Source: Paralithodes platypus
Taxonomy: Eukaryota; Arthropoda; Malacostraca; Decapoda; Lithodidae
Assembly: GCA_032716605.1 (NCBI GenBank)
Contig: CM064480.1
Coordinates: 26,216,129-26,280,128 of the forward strand
DNA length: 64,000 nt
Direction of reading: 5' to 3'
Part shown: one piece after another, positions 19,619 to 31,438 of the stretch
How positions within the stretch are numbered: position 1 is the first letter of the stretch
Layout of the letters: each line of letters starts with the position of its first letter
Program-made: the position numbers and the translations under genes
The notes under the pieces: generated by a model
The model's input: only the letters and a program-made list of their open reading frames with translations
What the model was told of the DNA's origin: nothing
The model's database searches: none

Positions 19619-21590
19619 TCAGGGCTTGCGGGTACCTTGCTTGAATGCTTGTGCCAAATTGAAAACAGTCTTCCAAACTGCTGGTGAAATCAAAGAAGGA
19701 ATTAGAACTGGAGACAGAACTACTTGGCTTGCAATATGGTCAAGAAGTTTCTTCACTAAGAACATCCTCAGATCCTGCCTTGCTCGAACTGCCTCTAATA
19801 AGGCCGTCCGAATATCTCCTAAAGACTTGGATGGAAGTCTGGAGAAGCAAGCGCCGGGAAAGTTCAATGGCTTTCCTGACTTCCGCGGCTTCTATTGCCT
19901 GAGAAGAGCGTAACAGAGACTGTGTTACTTGCTGGGAACCATATATTGCGAAAACAGTTTAAACGCTTTTCCTCTTAACCTAAACTCGCGGTCTAGGTAA
20001 GCTGGGGAAGGCGTGCTAAAGGGAGCTTATAATTCGCACAAATTGATTATTTGGGGGGTGGCAGCCAAGCAGAGGGGACTCCGCCGGCACCAAAAACCTG
20101 AAGAGAGAACCAAGAATGGCGTTTTGGAGGGATTTGGTGGGAAGAATAAGTCATGGTTATAATAATTTGGAATGTCCTTAACCCTTTGGCGCACGATGAC
20201 TCTTTCAGAGTCATTAGGTATTTTTTTCCTAGGCGCACGATGACTCGTTAAGAGTCATTAAACTTAAAAATATTCGCCAAAAATTAAGTTTTTGTCTGAC
20301 GCGCGTCATATTTAGCACATATATTAAGTATTACGTCTAGTTCAATCGGTACAATTGGCAACCCCCTCAGTTTAACGGTTTACACACGGCTGGCTGGGAA
20401 GGGAGCAGAGTAGAGCTCAGTCTGTGTTTCGATACTTTCACGTTTATTCGTGTATCTCAGTAACTATTTGGTTTATATTAATTCTGAAGTTACCAGTGGA
20501 ATCCACATTAAATTCCACTTCCATATATGTATGCAAATAAAAAACGTTGTGGGCAAACTTTTGAGCTAGCGCGAGTTGGAGATAAGGTATTTCCTTTTGT
20601 TTTGGCAATTCTTATTTCGGAGTGCCCCAATGTGGTTGTTTTGTATTTATTCTATGTTTTTATTCGCTTATCTTCAAGTTCAATCAATAACGAAGCCGAT
20701 GGTACCTCATTAATCCAAATACAAGGATTTTTGGGTGGATAAAAACGTCACAGAAACAAATTATCGCCGGGCACAAAACTGGCTCTGAGTGAGCTGAGAT
20801 ATACTTTGGGAGTGGGAAAAACTTTGACTGGAAACTATAGGTGCGCCAAAGGGTTAATATAAACTTCCAAAACATTTCCGTAACATTGCTACCCCTGACT
20901 CATCCGGCCCGTATAAAAGAGGCATAGCTCCTGTTTTTTGACTGGCGCCTTGTCTAAAGGAGGGGGAGATATGTCTGATATGACTCGCACAGTGGAAGTA
21001 GTGAGAGCTGCTGTGCCTGGCACATTGGAAATTGGATCTGACACAAGAGGATGGTTAGGTATTTTAGCTAAAGCAAAGGATGTAGCCAAAGGTCGCACAT
21101 TCGTCGACATCGCGGGATCTCCCGTATCAAAAGGAGTTTCCGGCGTAGGGCCAAAGAACCTATTAAGTGCATTCAATAGTAGTCCATCAATCTCTTCCGC
21201 CGGTACATACCTAGCCGATGACGAACTCCGTGAAGATTCGACAGTACCCTGAGAGTCGCCTAGAAGGTGACTGGACTCTTCAACCTCCATCTCTGAGACC
21301 AGAGATCGTTGTTCTTCATCCGTTAAGTCTGGCTTATCATGGGAAGATCCCGCCGAAGCCGGGACCTCCACATGTTGCCATGTTAAAACTGGAATAGAAG
21401 ATGGTACATCGGCATCCCGGTGGACGTCAGCACTAGTTGAGTCACAAAGGGATGTGTTCTGTCCTGCCAGGACTGTGAGTATCGCCATACACCTTGGCTG
21501 TGGCTGTCCCTCGCTTGCGAGCTCGGTATACTCTCTGAATGGGAGCCCTCGTCCGAGTCCCGTAAAGGTTTATGATAATTAAAAGCTCCC
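19619..21590 (-). pseudogene. DIRS-A gag-like protein, interrupted
   Basis: An acidic segment (21488-20889: SHDKPDLTDEEQRSLVSEME, then SSRSSSSARYVPAEEIDGLL, then DISPPPLDKAPVKKQ) is followed after a stop and the TTAA insertion by a C-terminal region ending at 19619 (FSRLPSKSLGDIRTALLEAV, RARQDLRMFLVKKLL). The position before RT and the low-complexity acidic composition fit DIRS gag, which packages element RNA. The frame stops at CAG..GTRKP just where the RT should begin. Confidence 0.7.
20182..20853. mobile_element. TTAA-flanked piggyBac-like non-autonomous element, 672 bp
   Basis: Terminal inverted repeats are CCCTTTGGCGCAC at the left and GTGCGCCAAAGGG at the right, perfect over 13 bases, flanked by TTAA at 20178-20181 and 20854-20857. 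DIRS-B has the uninterrupted site with a single TTAA at 31998-32001, so insertion is certain and postdates the split of A and B. A second GGCGCACGATGACTC motif is repeated near the left end (20188 and 20233). It encodes nothing recognisable. Confidence 0.96.
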
Positions 21591-21599
21591 ATAGCTCAT

Positions 21600-21800
21600 T
21601 AACACATTGAAAGCAGAGCTGGTGAGCAAAATCATAAAGTATACTAATTAATTTAATATATATTTAATTGTATTAAAATAAATTACTATAAATAAACACA
21701 ATATTATCATAATATAATCATAGAAAATATATATGTTTATTATGATTCAGTTATTAAATTATTTCATTAACAAATAAAAATAAGATAGGGATACCTGAGC
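21600..21800. other. A/T-rich spacer in DIRS-A
   Basis: The stretch is A/T-rich (many ATATAT and AATTAA words), shared with DIRS-B at 32740-32920. No feature is recognised. Confidence 0.5.
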
Positions 21801-22049
21801 TTAACGGCGTTGAACATACAGCAATGAGAGGTTCAAGTGCCGACATGACAGAGACTGGGGGAAAACTACCCCGCCCCCGGGAACTACCTGGTCACCTGGT
21901 GCAACACCGGTACTCCGCCCTGGAAAGAGAAATTTCCGGGGATTAATGCTCATAGGGTTACACCCAAAAAATGGTACAAAAAATGTGCCACAAAACCGCC
22001 GGTCAACGAACCGTAGCACTCCACCACTACTTTTCGTTTTCCTTTAGTT

Positions 22050-22720
22050 TCATAGTAAAGATTTCAGCATATCTTTACCTGTCCAGAAGATTTAAGCATA
22101 TCTTCTGAATCCTCATAAAGATGAAGCATATCTTTATTAAAGATGAAGTCTTTCAAGTATCCCTTTACACTTGAAACACTAGTAAGATTCCGGCATCTTT
22201 TTATCCCATAAAAAGTCTAAGCCTATCTTAATCTCTAATCCGGCTTCTCCCAGAAGCCCTCATAGATCGCCGTCTTGAAGGCCGTGATACCCTATTGTAT
22301 CAATCAATTGTTTGACAAATTATCGCAAATTGCAAATCAGTTAATATAACCACCCGAAGGTACAACCGCCGGGTTTTATATGCAATGTCAAACCAATTGT
22401 ACCTGCCCCAGACCTCTTTGTAAAAAGGTCGCCGGGAGGGAAAGACTAAACAAACAAACAGCATTGTTTCAATGGCTTATTAAAGATTTCAGCATATCTT
22501 TTACCTGTCCAAAAGAATTAAGCATAACTTCTGAATCCTCATAAAGATGAAGCATATCTTTATTAAAGATGAAGTCTTTCAAGTATCCCTTTACACTTGA
22601 AACACTAGTAAGATTCAGGCATCTTTTTATCCCATAAAAAGTCTAAGCCTATCTTAATCTCTAATCCGGCTTCTCCCAGAAGCCCTCATAGTTCGCCGTC
22701 TTGAAGGCTGTGATACCCTA
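22050..22720. repeat. Tandem array of short perfect hairpins, duplicated
   Basis: Consecutive small stem-loops follow one another: GTAAAGAT/ATCTTTAC (22055-22078), CAGAAGAT/ATCTTCTG (22084-22107), ATAAAGAT/ATCTTTAT (22115-22137), TTTCAAGT/ACTTGAAA (22151-22176), CTTTTTAT/ATAAAAAG (22197-22215), GGCTTCT/AGAAGCC (22242-22258), TGATAC/GTATCA (22285-22302). Stems are 6-8 bp and loops 3-10 bases. The block recurs from about 22480, so the array is itself a tandem duplication of about 430 bases. DIRS-B has the same two blocks at 33180-33435 and 33600-33850. It lies in the element's 5' region. Confidence 0.88.
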
Positions 22721-22959
22721 TTGTATCAATCAATTGTTTGGCAAATTATCGCGAATCGCAAATCCGTTAATATAACCACCCGAAGGTACAACCGCCGGGT
22801 TTTATATGCAATGTCAAACCAATTATACCTGCCCCAGACCTCTTTGTAAAAAGGTCGCCGGGAGGGAAAGACCAAACAAACAGACAGCATTGTTTCAATG
22901 GCTTTGAAAAGCCGAGAAAACCATGTCCAACAGGTGTCAGCATGATCACCTAGATAACT

Positions 22960-23410
22960 GTGTGGAGCCCCCCTCGCCGGGAATAACACAGGAAGCCTGA
23001 TCCCAGGCTCGACCACAGAAAACGCAGTTTCTGATGAGCCCTCAAGCGACCAAACTCGTCGGGGTAACTTACCTATTTTAGCCATCCTGACTAAAACTCG
23101 GTAAACAAAAACGGTGTTCTCGGAGCAACGAGAAAAACGCCGGAAAGGTAACCCACACCAAACGAGTCATTACAGGAGGGCGTAATGCATAAAGCAATGA
23201 ATAACACAGGAAGCCTGATCCCAGGCTCGACCACAGAAAACGCAGTTTCTGATGACCCCTCAAGCGACCAAACTCGTCGGGGTAACTTACCTATTTTAGC
23301 CATTCTGACTAAAACTCGGTAAACAAAAACGGTGTTCTCGGAGCAACGAGAAAAACGCCGGAAAGGTAACCCACACCAAACGAGACATTTTAACACATTT
23401 TATACAAAGG
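22960..23410 (-). repeat. Tandem duplication of a gag N-terminal unit
   Basis: A unit of about 220 bases (from ATAACACAGGAAGCC to GGCGTAATGCATAAAGCAATG) is repeated: about 22980-23203 and 23203-23400. Both encode LVWVTFPAFFSLLREHRF-like peptides on the minus strand. DIRS-B shows the same duplication at about 34030-34255 and 34255-34440, so it predates the two insertions. Confidence 0.85.
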
Positions 23411-23580
23411 GTGTGCGCAAAAATAGGGATACCTGAACAGGAGGGCGTAATGCATAAAGCAAAAACCGGGGCAAAGGTAGCCATGACAGAGACTGGTGGG
23501 AAACTTACTCCAGGTTCTGCATAGACCCGCCGGGACCCAGCTCTGGAAAAAAAAAAAAAATTCCAGGAATTAATGCTCAT
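23296..23580 (-). pseudogene. DIRS-A gag N-terminal cysteine-motif region
   Basis: The frame encodes ALCITPSCSGIPIFAHTLCIKC, a C-x4-C...C-x2-C arrangement. DIRS-5 has the related CATPTCSRLPVFAHKLCIKC at its gag start (55360-55280), where further cysteines follow. This suggests a zinc-binding N-terminus of DIRS gag. In A and B the frame soon runs into the duplicated units and is not continued. Confidence 0.6.
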
Positions 23581-23599
23581 AAGGTTAACCTAATCATGT

Positions 23600-25160
23600 T
23601 CGCACACAAGTGTTAAATAACCCGCCGGGTAACGAGACGTAATACTCAACGACTACAGCTCGCTACGCGGTGGGGTTTCCTAAATAAAAGATTTCAGAAT
23701 ATCTTAATTTGTCCAAAAGATTTATGAATACCCTCTGACATAATATATAAAGACCAGCATGGCGTTTATAACTGATTAAGTCTTTCCGGTGGTGTTTGTT
23801 TCAAGATTCAATTTTGGAAAAAAAAAAACTAAAAAAGACGCCGGCCCCCGAATTATCTCTTAGATCAAAAACTGGGAAGCCTGACAAATATACGAGATCT
23901 AACTTCTCCCGAAGTATCTTTTTAGATCGCTGTATGTTGAAGGCGGCGATACAAAACGTATCCCTCAATTGTCTGGTTAACTAACTGAATTGTAAATTCG
24001 TTATTCCCATCCTTCCAAGGAGCACCCGCCGGGTGTGAATATTAGTTTAAAAAACGTTAACCCCAATTGTGCCCTAAAGCGCCGTATGTTGAAGGAGGCG
24101 ATACACAATGCATCCCTCAATTGTCTGGTCAACAAAAGTTAACCCCAATTGTTCCTATCCCCACTTCTTTGTAAAAGATCGCCGGGGAGGAAATACAACA
24201 GCATAGTTTTATATTGGCTTTGCAAAATCGAAAAAACTACAAACAACACGTGTCCGTATGAACACTGTTAGATGGGTACAGCCAACCCGCCGGGAATCAT
24301 AAGGAGCCTGAAACAGGCACCCCAGAGACGCAGTCCTGGGGAGCCACAGACACCCACTCGCCGGGGAAACAAGCCTGTTTTAAACCACGCGTGGCCAAAA
24401 CTCGGCAACCAGTCGGGGTTATCAAGGTGAAACCGAGAAAAACCCGCCGGAAAAAACCCACCCCGTCCAGATACCATCTGAACGCAACACCGGACCGAGG
24501 CGTAGCCAAAACACAACTAACGCCGGGCCCAACATAGTCCGTGGAATTAGCCAATACACAACTAAACCAGGACACACATGACACAGTAGTACATATTTAG
24601 AAAATAAATCAATAACACTTGTATATGTGGTAAAGCTACGAGAGGCTGGCTAGGCCTAGGCAGACGGATAACAGTAACATGTCGGAATATAAACAAAAAG
24701 CACTGAATTATATCACAACAGGAACCACCGCCAACACACCACTGTAGCAAATACTTCCGGCAAAGGGAAGAACTGACTCGGGACCCAGAAAAAACTTCAC
24801 TAAGTGAAGAAAAATACGCTGGGAACGTCAGCAAAAATACGCTACCTCATCAGAAAGATAAAAGGAAGCAATAATGCGTAATGAAAGCCGCCTGCATCAC
24901 AAAGCTAGCTAACTGTGAAAAAGTTCACCTGTCCACAACAGGACCACGAGGGTACATCCGAAATAGATGCCCCAAACACACGACCCAAAATACACTGCAC
25001 TGCGGGCAACTAGCCCAGGACACTCCTGCTACGCATATCCTAACCTTACTCGATACATCCCAGAGTAAACAAATGAGAAAAAACTCACTAGGGACGCAAC
25101 AAATGCGGAACCCGCGGAGCGTGGGGAGACACGTCCGGGCAGGCTGAGCGCAGAGCAGAG
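23600..25160. other. DIRS-A 5' region, repeat-rich, no supported gene
   Basis: Many units contain CGCCGGG or CCGGCG words and short hairpins (for example CGTATGTTGAAGGCGGCGATAC at 23933 and 24088). The frames at 24268-24584, 24562-24834 and 24881-25147 are present in both DIRS copies but show no recognised domain. It is regarded as 5' untranslated sequence. Confidence 0.55.
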
Positions 25161-25456
25161 AAGGAAGAATGACGCCTGCAGTAGCGTCTGGTCAAAAGAT
25201 CCACACAATGATGGAAAGCTTATTGAATAGTTATTCTTATTTTCTTTTTGTTTTTATTTTTTACGAAGTTTTTTCGTAGTGAGAACCCAATTCATAATGA
25301 CTGAAGCCATGAGTGAGGTCGTGTGCGCTCATGATGAAGGCTCCTCAAATTTTAAATGCTCTGCGCGGTAGATTCAAACTACGGCGGATGAGTGTTTGAA
25401 GAGGATGCCTTATGTAATAGGCATGTTCGTCAATGATGGAGGGGCCACTAATAAAT
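25161..25456. repeat. DIRS-A inverted terminal repeat, right arm
   Basis: The arm is the inverted partner of 16299-16605, ending ATGGAGGGGCCACTAATAAAT. A 15-base piece (GTACATCCACGATAT) present in DIRS-B at 36366-36380 is missing after 25205. Confidence 0.9.
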
Positions 25457-25540
25457 AGATAGACTTTGCTATCAAGAGAGTACTATACCTTCCCTTTCCC
25501 CCTCCCTTCTTTGCCTGCCTGCCTCTCCTTCCCCCCCCCC

Positions 25541-26320
<780 letters not shown>

Positions 26321-26507
26321 TGCATTTTCAGTCTCTTGGCCTAATGGCGGTGTTCCAGGCAACCCTGTTAATAGTCCATGGGCCAGACCAGATATCGGTA
26401 CCACCTGGGTGGGCAAAACCCCATGCTAATGTTTGGATAGTTTGATGCCTAAAGTTAATAAAATTACATGATAGCTCTTTGTAAAGAGTAGCTTTTTGGT
26501 AGATATC
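26321..26507. other. Unannotated host or unknown sequence
   Basis: No element is recognised. It forms the left flank of the RTE-like insertion and continues at 27925-28066. Confidence 0.4.
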
Positions 26508-26516
26508 ACCCTTTAA

Positions 26517-27915
26517 GGGGAGTGCACCCGATGACTGGAAGACTGGCATAATAGTCCCCCTATACAGTATAAGGGCAAAGGGGAAAGAGGAGTGTGTGGT
26601 AACCACCGAGGAATATGTCTTCTAAGCGTAGTAGGGAAGGTATACAGTAGGGTAGTGATTGAGAGAGTGAGAGTGAGAACGGAGAAATGGATAGGCGACG
26701 AGCAGGGAGGTTTTAGGAAGGGAAGAGGATGTGTAGATCAGATTTTTACCCTGAATTGTGTTGTGGAGAAGTATCTGGAGAAGAAACAAAAGGTGTATGT
26801 TGCCTTTATGGACTTGGAGAAGGCCTATGACAGAGTGGATAGAGAAGGTTTGTGGAAAGTACTTAGAATATACGGAGTAGAGGGCAAGTTGCTGAAAGCA
26901 GTGAAGAGCATGTATGAGGGTGCAAAGGCGGCAGTACGTGTGGAGAGTGAGCAGAGCGAGTTCTTTGACCTGAATGTTGGTTTGAAACAGGGGTGTGTGA
27001 TGTCCCCGTGGTTGTTTACTGTATATATGGATGGAGTTATGAAAGAAATACTATCAAGAGCAGTGGATGTTGGTGTATCGCTGAAAAGGGAGGGAATTGA
27101 GTGGAAGCTACCTATACTGCTGTTTGCGGATGATACAGTTCTGATGAGTGATAATGAATGGGAGTTGCAGGGTCTGGTAAATGAGTTTGGAACAGTGTGC
27201 GAAAAACGGAATTTGAAGGTAAATACGGGGAAGAGCAAGGTTATGGTCTTCGAAAGGGGTGAAGTCACAGAGTGTGAGGTGAAGCTGAACGGTCAGGCTA
27301 TGGAGATCGTCAACTCTTTTAAGTATCTGGGCAGTGTGTTGAGTAAAGATGGGACTATGGATGAAGAGGTGCGGGAGAGGGTACAACAGGGGAAGAGGGT
27401 TGTAGGAACGCTAAAAGCAGTAACAAGAAATAGGGTGGTCAGTATGGAAGTGAAGAAGTCCTTGCATGACAGTGTGGTAATCCCGACACTGACTTACGGA
27501 AGCGAAGCATGGACGTTGGTTGAGAGACTCAGACCAAGAGTGAGAGCAGTGGAAATGAATTACTTAAGGAGTGCGTGCGGAGTTACATGGAGGGATAGAC
27601 AGACTAATGAGGAAGTAAGAAGGAGGTGTGGTGTGGAGGTAGATGTGCTGGAAAGTGTGAAAAGGAACAACTTGAGATGGTTCGGCCATATGGAACGTAT
27701 GGAAAGCGAGAGAATGACTAAGAGGGTGTACGAGAGCGAGGGGGAGAGGTAGACCGAATATGAGGTGGAAGGATGGAGTGAGGAACTACATGAACGAAGG
27801 CGGTGCTGGTTGGGGGGAGGGGCGTCGACTGACTGGGGACAGAGGTGCATGGGGGCGGTTCGTTCGTGGCCACCCCTTCGGGGATCACGGCGTCAGGCAA
27901 TAGATAGATAGATAG
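26517..27915 (+). mobile_element. RTE-like non-LTR retrotransposon, 5'-truncated, with target duplication
   Basis: A 9-base direct repeat ACCCTTTAA flanks it (26508-26516 and 27916-27924). The element ends in a (TAGA)n tail after a GC-rich 3' region with CCCCTTCGGGGATCACGGCG. It begins inside the RT domain, so it is truncated like the copy at 403-981, which shares its last ~580 bases. Confidence 0.93.
26524..27752 (+). pseudogene. RTE-like reverse transcriptase, N-terminally truncated but long open frame
   Basis: Reverse transcriptase copies the element RNA at a nicked target. From 26592 the frame is open for 386 codons; coding text extends left to 26524 (VPDDWKTGIIVPLY) with a frame change. 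Motifs in order: CGNHRGICLLSVVGKVYSRV, DEQGGFRKGRGCVDQIF, FMDLEKAYDRVDREGLW (first catalytic Asp), LKQGCVMSPWLFTVYMDGVM, LLFADDTVLM (catalytic FADD), KSKVMVFERG, FKYLGSVLSKDGTMDEEVR, then LTYGSEAWTL and LRWFGHMERM. The endonuclease domain is missing through 5' truncation. The RT core looks intact, so the copy is young, but it cannot mobilise itself. Confidence 0.92.
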
Positions 27916-27924
27916 ACCCTTTAA

Positions 27925-28066
27925 ACATGACAGAGTAACAACATTTTGTGGTCAAATTTTTATGAGTATGGGAAGCAAAAACGATCATAACTTTGCAACC
28001 AAGTAACATATCATGACAAATTACCTCTCAAAATGTTGCTATTGAGCCCTTCTACAAGTTGATATT
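27925..28066. other. Unannotated sequence between RTE-like copy and DIRS-B
   Basis: A/T-rich, no recognised feature. Together with 26321-26516 it is the pre-insertion host sequence. Confidence 0.4.
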
Positions 28067-28415
28067 ATAGGTTTGACTCCTGTAAGGAGATAAAGAAAAC
28101 CTAATATTTAGTAGTGGCCCCGTAATCATTGACGAACATGCCTATTACATAAGGCACCCTCTTCAAACACTCATCCGCCGTAGTTTGAATCTACCGCGCA
28201 GAGCATTTAAAAAACTGAGGAGCCTTCATCATGAGCGCACGCGACCTCACTCATGGCTTCAGTCATAATGAATTGGGTTCTCACTACGAAAAACTTCGTA
28301 AAAAATAAAAACAAAAACAAAATAAGAATAACTATTCAATAAGCTTTCTATCATATCGTGGATGTACTTATGTGGATCTTTTGACCAGACGCTACTGCAG
28401 GCGTCATTCTTCCTT
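28067..28415. repeat. DIRS-B inverted terminal repeat, left arm
   Basis: The arm starts TATAGGTTTGACTCC and pairs from GTGGCCCCGTAATCATTGACG inward with 36318-36628. The outer 42 bases are the unpaired extension. Confidence 0.92.
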
Positions 28416-28487
28416 CACTGACATATCAAGTAAACCAAAATCCTCAATACATCAACGAATGGGAAGGGGATGGTCGGGAGGGCCCCA

Positions 28488-28596
28488 GTCGTCAATGATT
28501 ACGGGGCCACTACTAAATATTAGGTTTTCTTTATCTCCTTACAGGAGTCAAACCTATAATTTATTAGTGGCCCCTCCATCATTGACGAACATGCCT
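28488..28596. repeat. DIRS-B internal complementary region, intact
   Basis: Bases 28489-28557 complement the left end and 28558-28596 (ATTTATTAGTGGCCCCTCC, then ATCATTGACGAACATGCCT) complement the right end. The fusion point predicts the circle junction CACTAATAAAT-TATAGGTTTG. Confidence 0.92.
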
Positions 28597-29287
28597 GATT
28601 TCTAAGACTGGAGGGGGACATTCGTAATCATATCATAACTCTAGAAAAGCAGATAATCAAACAACCACATAGTATTCTTACTTTTGTAAAAAAGAGATAT
28701 TTGGGTGCATAAACTTTATACAGCCTAAATCTTCAAAAAGGGGTACAAGCAGGAGCGTGCTTCAAAGAAGCCTGCTTGAAAAAGGGTTAACTCTGAGACT
28801 CTGTACACAGATCTGCTAGTTAAGCAGGCACCCCACTTAAAGTAAGTGGTGAAAACTAAAAACTTATAAGTTTACATGTGCACATATAAACCCCATTAAC
28901 TAGTGGATATATTCCTATAAATATAACCAAACATAAATGAATTCTTGTACATTCGTAGAAGTACTGAACTCGTGTACTTATGGAGAAGTAATTACTTCAA
29001 AAGTAAAAGTCGTAGTTGCAACTACCGAGATTTCTCAAAAATCTATTGCTTCACAGCCAAAGCTACTTACAACAAGAATTGTTGTAACACTACTATTGGC
29101 CTTTAGCACAATTTCCTGCAATGAATACTACAGAGATATTTTATAATACAATGCCTACAAACAGTATCACAGCTCGTATGTTCCGAACACATACTCCGGA
29201 GGGGTCTAGGGTGTCCTATGTCACACTGACTGCACCCTCCCCCCCCCTTTTTCTTGAAATTAAACAAAACGTGACTAAAAGGGCCAC
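28597..29287. other. DIRS-B 3' non-coding region
   Basis: Non-coding sequence between complementary region and recombinase stop, parallel to 16765-17383 in DIRS-A. TAAGACTGGAGGGGGACATTCG near 28605 is conserved next to the complementary region in DIRS-5 and (inverted) in DIRS-0. Confidence 0.6.
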
Positions 29288-30300
29288 CTAGACCCTCTGC
29301 CGTAAAGCTATACATGGCAAGGAAGGTTTGTCCAGAGCTACTGAAAGGTATCGAGTCAAAAACTCCTGATTAGAGGCCCACAACAGTGTGGACTTAATAA
29401 CTTCCACCGAAAGATTATTAAGGAAACGTAAAGAGGCTGTCCCCTTGCGTAAATCGTGGGTCTTACCCACAACGCCGGGATTCTTCTCTTTAAAGTCCTC
29501 GACCAAGAGAGAAGCCAGTGTACGCTCCATCAAGCGTTCACCCGGACTTGCGACCCATAAAGCACCCTGGTGATTTAGAGGTGCCACTCTTAAATATTTG
29601 GTTAGAGCTTGCACTGGGCAAAAAAAGATGGTGCACCTTTCCCCTTATAAACGCCGGCACCGTGAACTCTGAAAACACGTGTTCACTGTGCTCATTCTTG
29701 GCTATGAATCCTGGGGAAGGTGCAATGTGAATACACTCATGAAGCCTATCAAACCTGAGGCAATTAGGTGTGTTGCTCATCGCCGCCAGCTCAGATACTC
29801 TGTTCCCGGTAGCCAAAGCCATAAGGAATACTGCCCTTTTGTAAAATCTGCAGTCTTAGGTACATACGGGAACGAGAATAACTACGATGCTTTGTCCAGA
29901 GACCATGTAGGCCTGAGCTGACGGGGAGGTGGGCGGAGTTTAAAACCTGCCCTCATAAATCAATTTCAGATAAATGTTTCCGCATGAACAGATACATTAA
30001 ATAATTAACAACCAACGCCACCGAGGGCACAGTTTGTTTTGTTCTAAGAATCCAAGACATAAAAGCTTGCCAATGCGATTGAAACTGTCGCTTTGTAGAC
30101 TGGGTATATTGATTCGTGAATATCTTGGTCACGTCGCTACCATATGGTGCTAGCCACTTGGCCTCCTGAATGTCCATAATGAACAAGTCCGCGAGGTTTC
30201 TAGGTTGCCAATTGTGTTCTAAGTGGAACAACCCGACCGGGAGTGACACTGGGTGCGGGCACCACGTGTACAAATGCTGGTACCACACTGCACCGGCCAC
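29288..30300 (-). pseudogene. DIRS-B tyrosine recombinase
   Basis: The N-terminal frame (30300-29953) gives IFTNQYTQSTKRQFQSHWQAF and SVALVVNYLMYLFMRKHL, a helical core-binding domain. The catalytic part has MALATGNRVSELAAMSNTPN (29822), then CIHIAPSPGFIAKNEHSEHV, and in a second frame the HxxR box in THDLRKGTASL and the tyrosine in FLTRYLSVALDKP, ending at 29288. A one-base change in an A run near 29625-29640 breaks the frame between the two parts, and another break precedes 29822. The 3' half is as well preserved as in DIRS-0. Confidence 0.88.
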
Positions 30301-31420
30301 AGGGGCGCGAGACTACGCCTCGCTAATCCTGTAGTTTGTTGACTACGTGGCACATTAGAGACGCGTCTGGCGGCGGAAAATAGATAAATGGAACTCAACC
30401 TGTTCTCGTCCGTCATCAGAGCGTCAGGTCCGCCCACCGGCGTTATCGTCCGGCGGGTGAGGTACAGTGGGAGTTTGCAAGTCTTCTCAGATGCAAACAA
30501 ATCCACTTGTGGATGGTAATGCTCCGCACACGCAAGAGCGCCCATTCTACTGATGTGCTTTGTCTCTGAGACAGAGCGTCTGCCCAGACGTTTGCTACGC
30601 CTGGGAGATAAGATGCGTGAAGATGAATGTTCAGCCTGTTGGCTAGTATAAAAATCTTTTCTGACACGTTTAGCCACTTCCGAGATCTTATTGACCCTTG
30701 TTTCTGAATACAGTGAACCACATTCAGATTGTCCATTCTGAAGGCCACCGACTTGCCCCGTAAAGCAGAGCCGTGGGCCTGAAGGACAGATAAGGGGACT
30801 AGTAAGTCTTTGACATTGATGTGGAAGATTTCTAAATGGGACCAAAACCTTTGACCCTGATGCCCGAGGTTTGACTAAAAGCCACAACCTATCGTGCCTG
30901 ACGCATCCATGTCCACCCATACCGACGGCGGAGGAGAGGTTCATGACATGACTGCGTGCAACATTTCTCTCGTCGCCCAAACCGCTAGTAAGTTGTGTAA
31001 TAACGTTGGGATAGGCCATACTATCCCCTCCGGTAATAGTGGGAACAATTTGTTGCCCTCCAAGATTAAACGTTAGACTTACAACCGGCCCAACTTCACA
31101 GTTAGCTGAACCCCGTTGAGAGAACCGACTAGAGATTCCCAAAGTCTCTGTGTCGTAGTCAGACTGTGGAGAAACATAAAAAGTTTTTGCGAAATCTGTT
31201 TCGAGTGTCCACACTCTGACTCAGAGTGAGAGAAGCTGTGTCCTCGACCAGCCCTATCCCCTGAAATACTCGTGGGGGAACAAGGGTTTGACTTTTACTA
31301 AGTTGACCTTGAATCCTAGAGGTATGAGATGGTTTAACGTAACGTAGACATGACTGATGCGTAACTTTTCTGTTTCTGCCACCACCAGTTAGTCTCCCAG
31401 ATACCACCAGACCCTGATCC
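30219..31420 (-). pseudogene. DIRS-B RT catalytic tail and RNase H
   Basis: The RT box reads WWYLGD-stop-LVVAE, identical in kind to DIRS-A, with no RT upstream. A 331-codon frame (31214-30219) plus an overlapping frame cover RNase H: RMDNLNVVHCIQKQGSIRSR, then LHASYLPGVANVWADALSQR with the ADALS signature, and then VDLFASEKTCKLPLYLTRR and GGPDALMTDENRLSS. RNase H motifs are better preserved than in A, but split between frames. RNase H would remove RNA from the RNA/DNA hybrid. Confidence 0.87.
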
Positions 31421-31438
31421 CTTGTTCTAACAAGGGCA

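Larger units (their letters stand above)
16257..25456 (-). mobile_element. DIRS-A: DIRS-like element, about 9.2 kb
   Basis: Minus-strand order: terminal repeat (25456-25161), 5' region with hairpin arrays and duplicated gag N-terminal exon-like units (25160-21780), gag (21590-19619), RT/RNase H (19587-18251), recombinase (18250-17384), internal complementary region (16764-16675), terminal repeat (16605-16257). It is closely similar to DIRS-B throughout. Differences by eye: a 672-bp TTAA element at 20182-20853, a CR1-like 3' fragment at 18653-18770, a 43-base loss near 18919, and a deletion of about 76 bases at the inner edge of the complementary region (16764). The RT part upstream of the YLDD position is missing, so the element is non-autonomous. 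Confidence 0.92.

Noticed and set aside
20527..20742. 71-codon frame inside the 672-bp TTAA element
   Set aside because: It is too short for a transposase and shows no DDD/E-type or zinc-finger signature; the element is treated as non-coding.
24268..25147. Frames conserved between DIRS-A and DIRS-B (24268-24584, 24562-24834, 24881-25147)
   Set aside because: Conservation only reflects the close relationship of the two copies; no codon-like pattern or recognised domain, and both strands are equally open.
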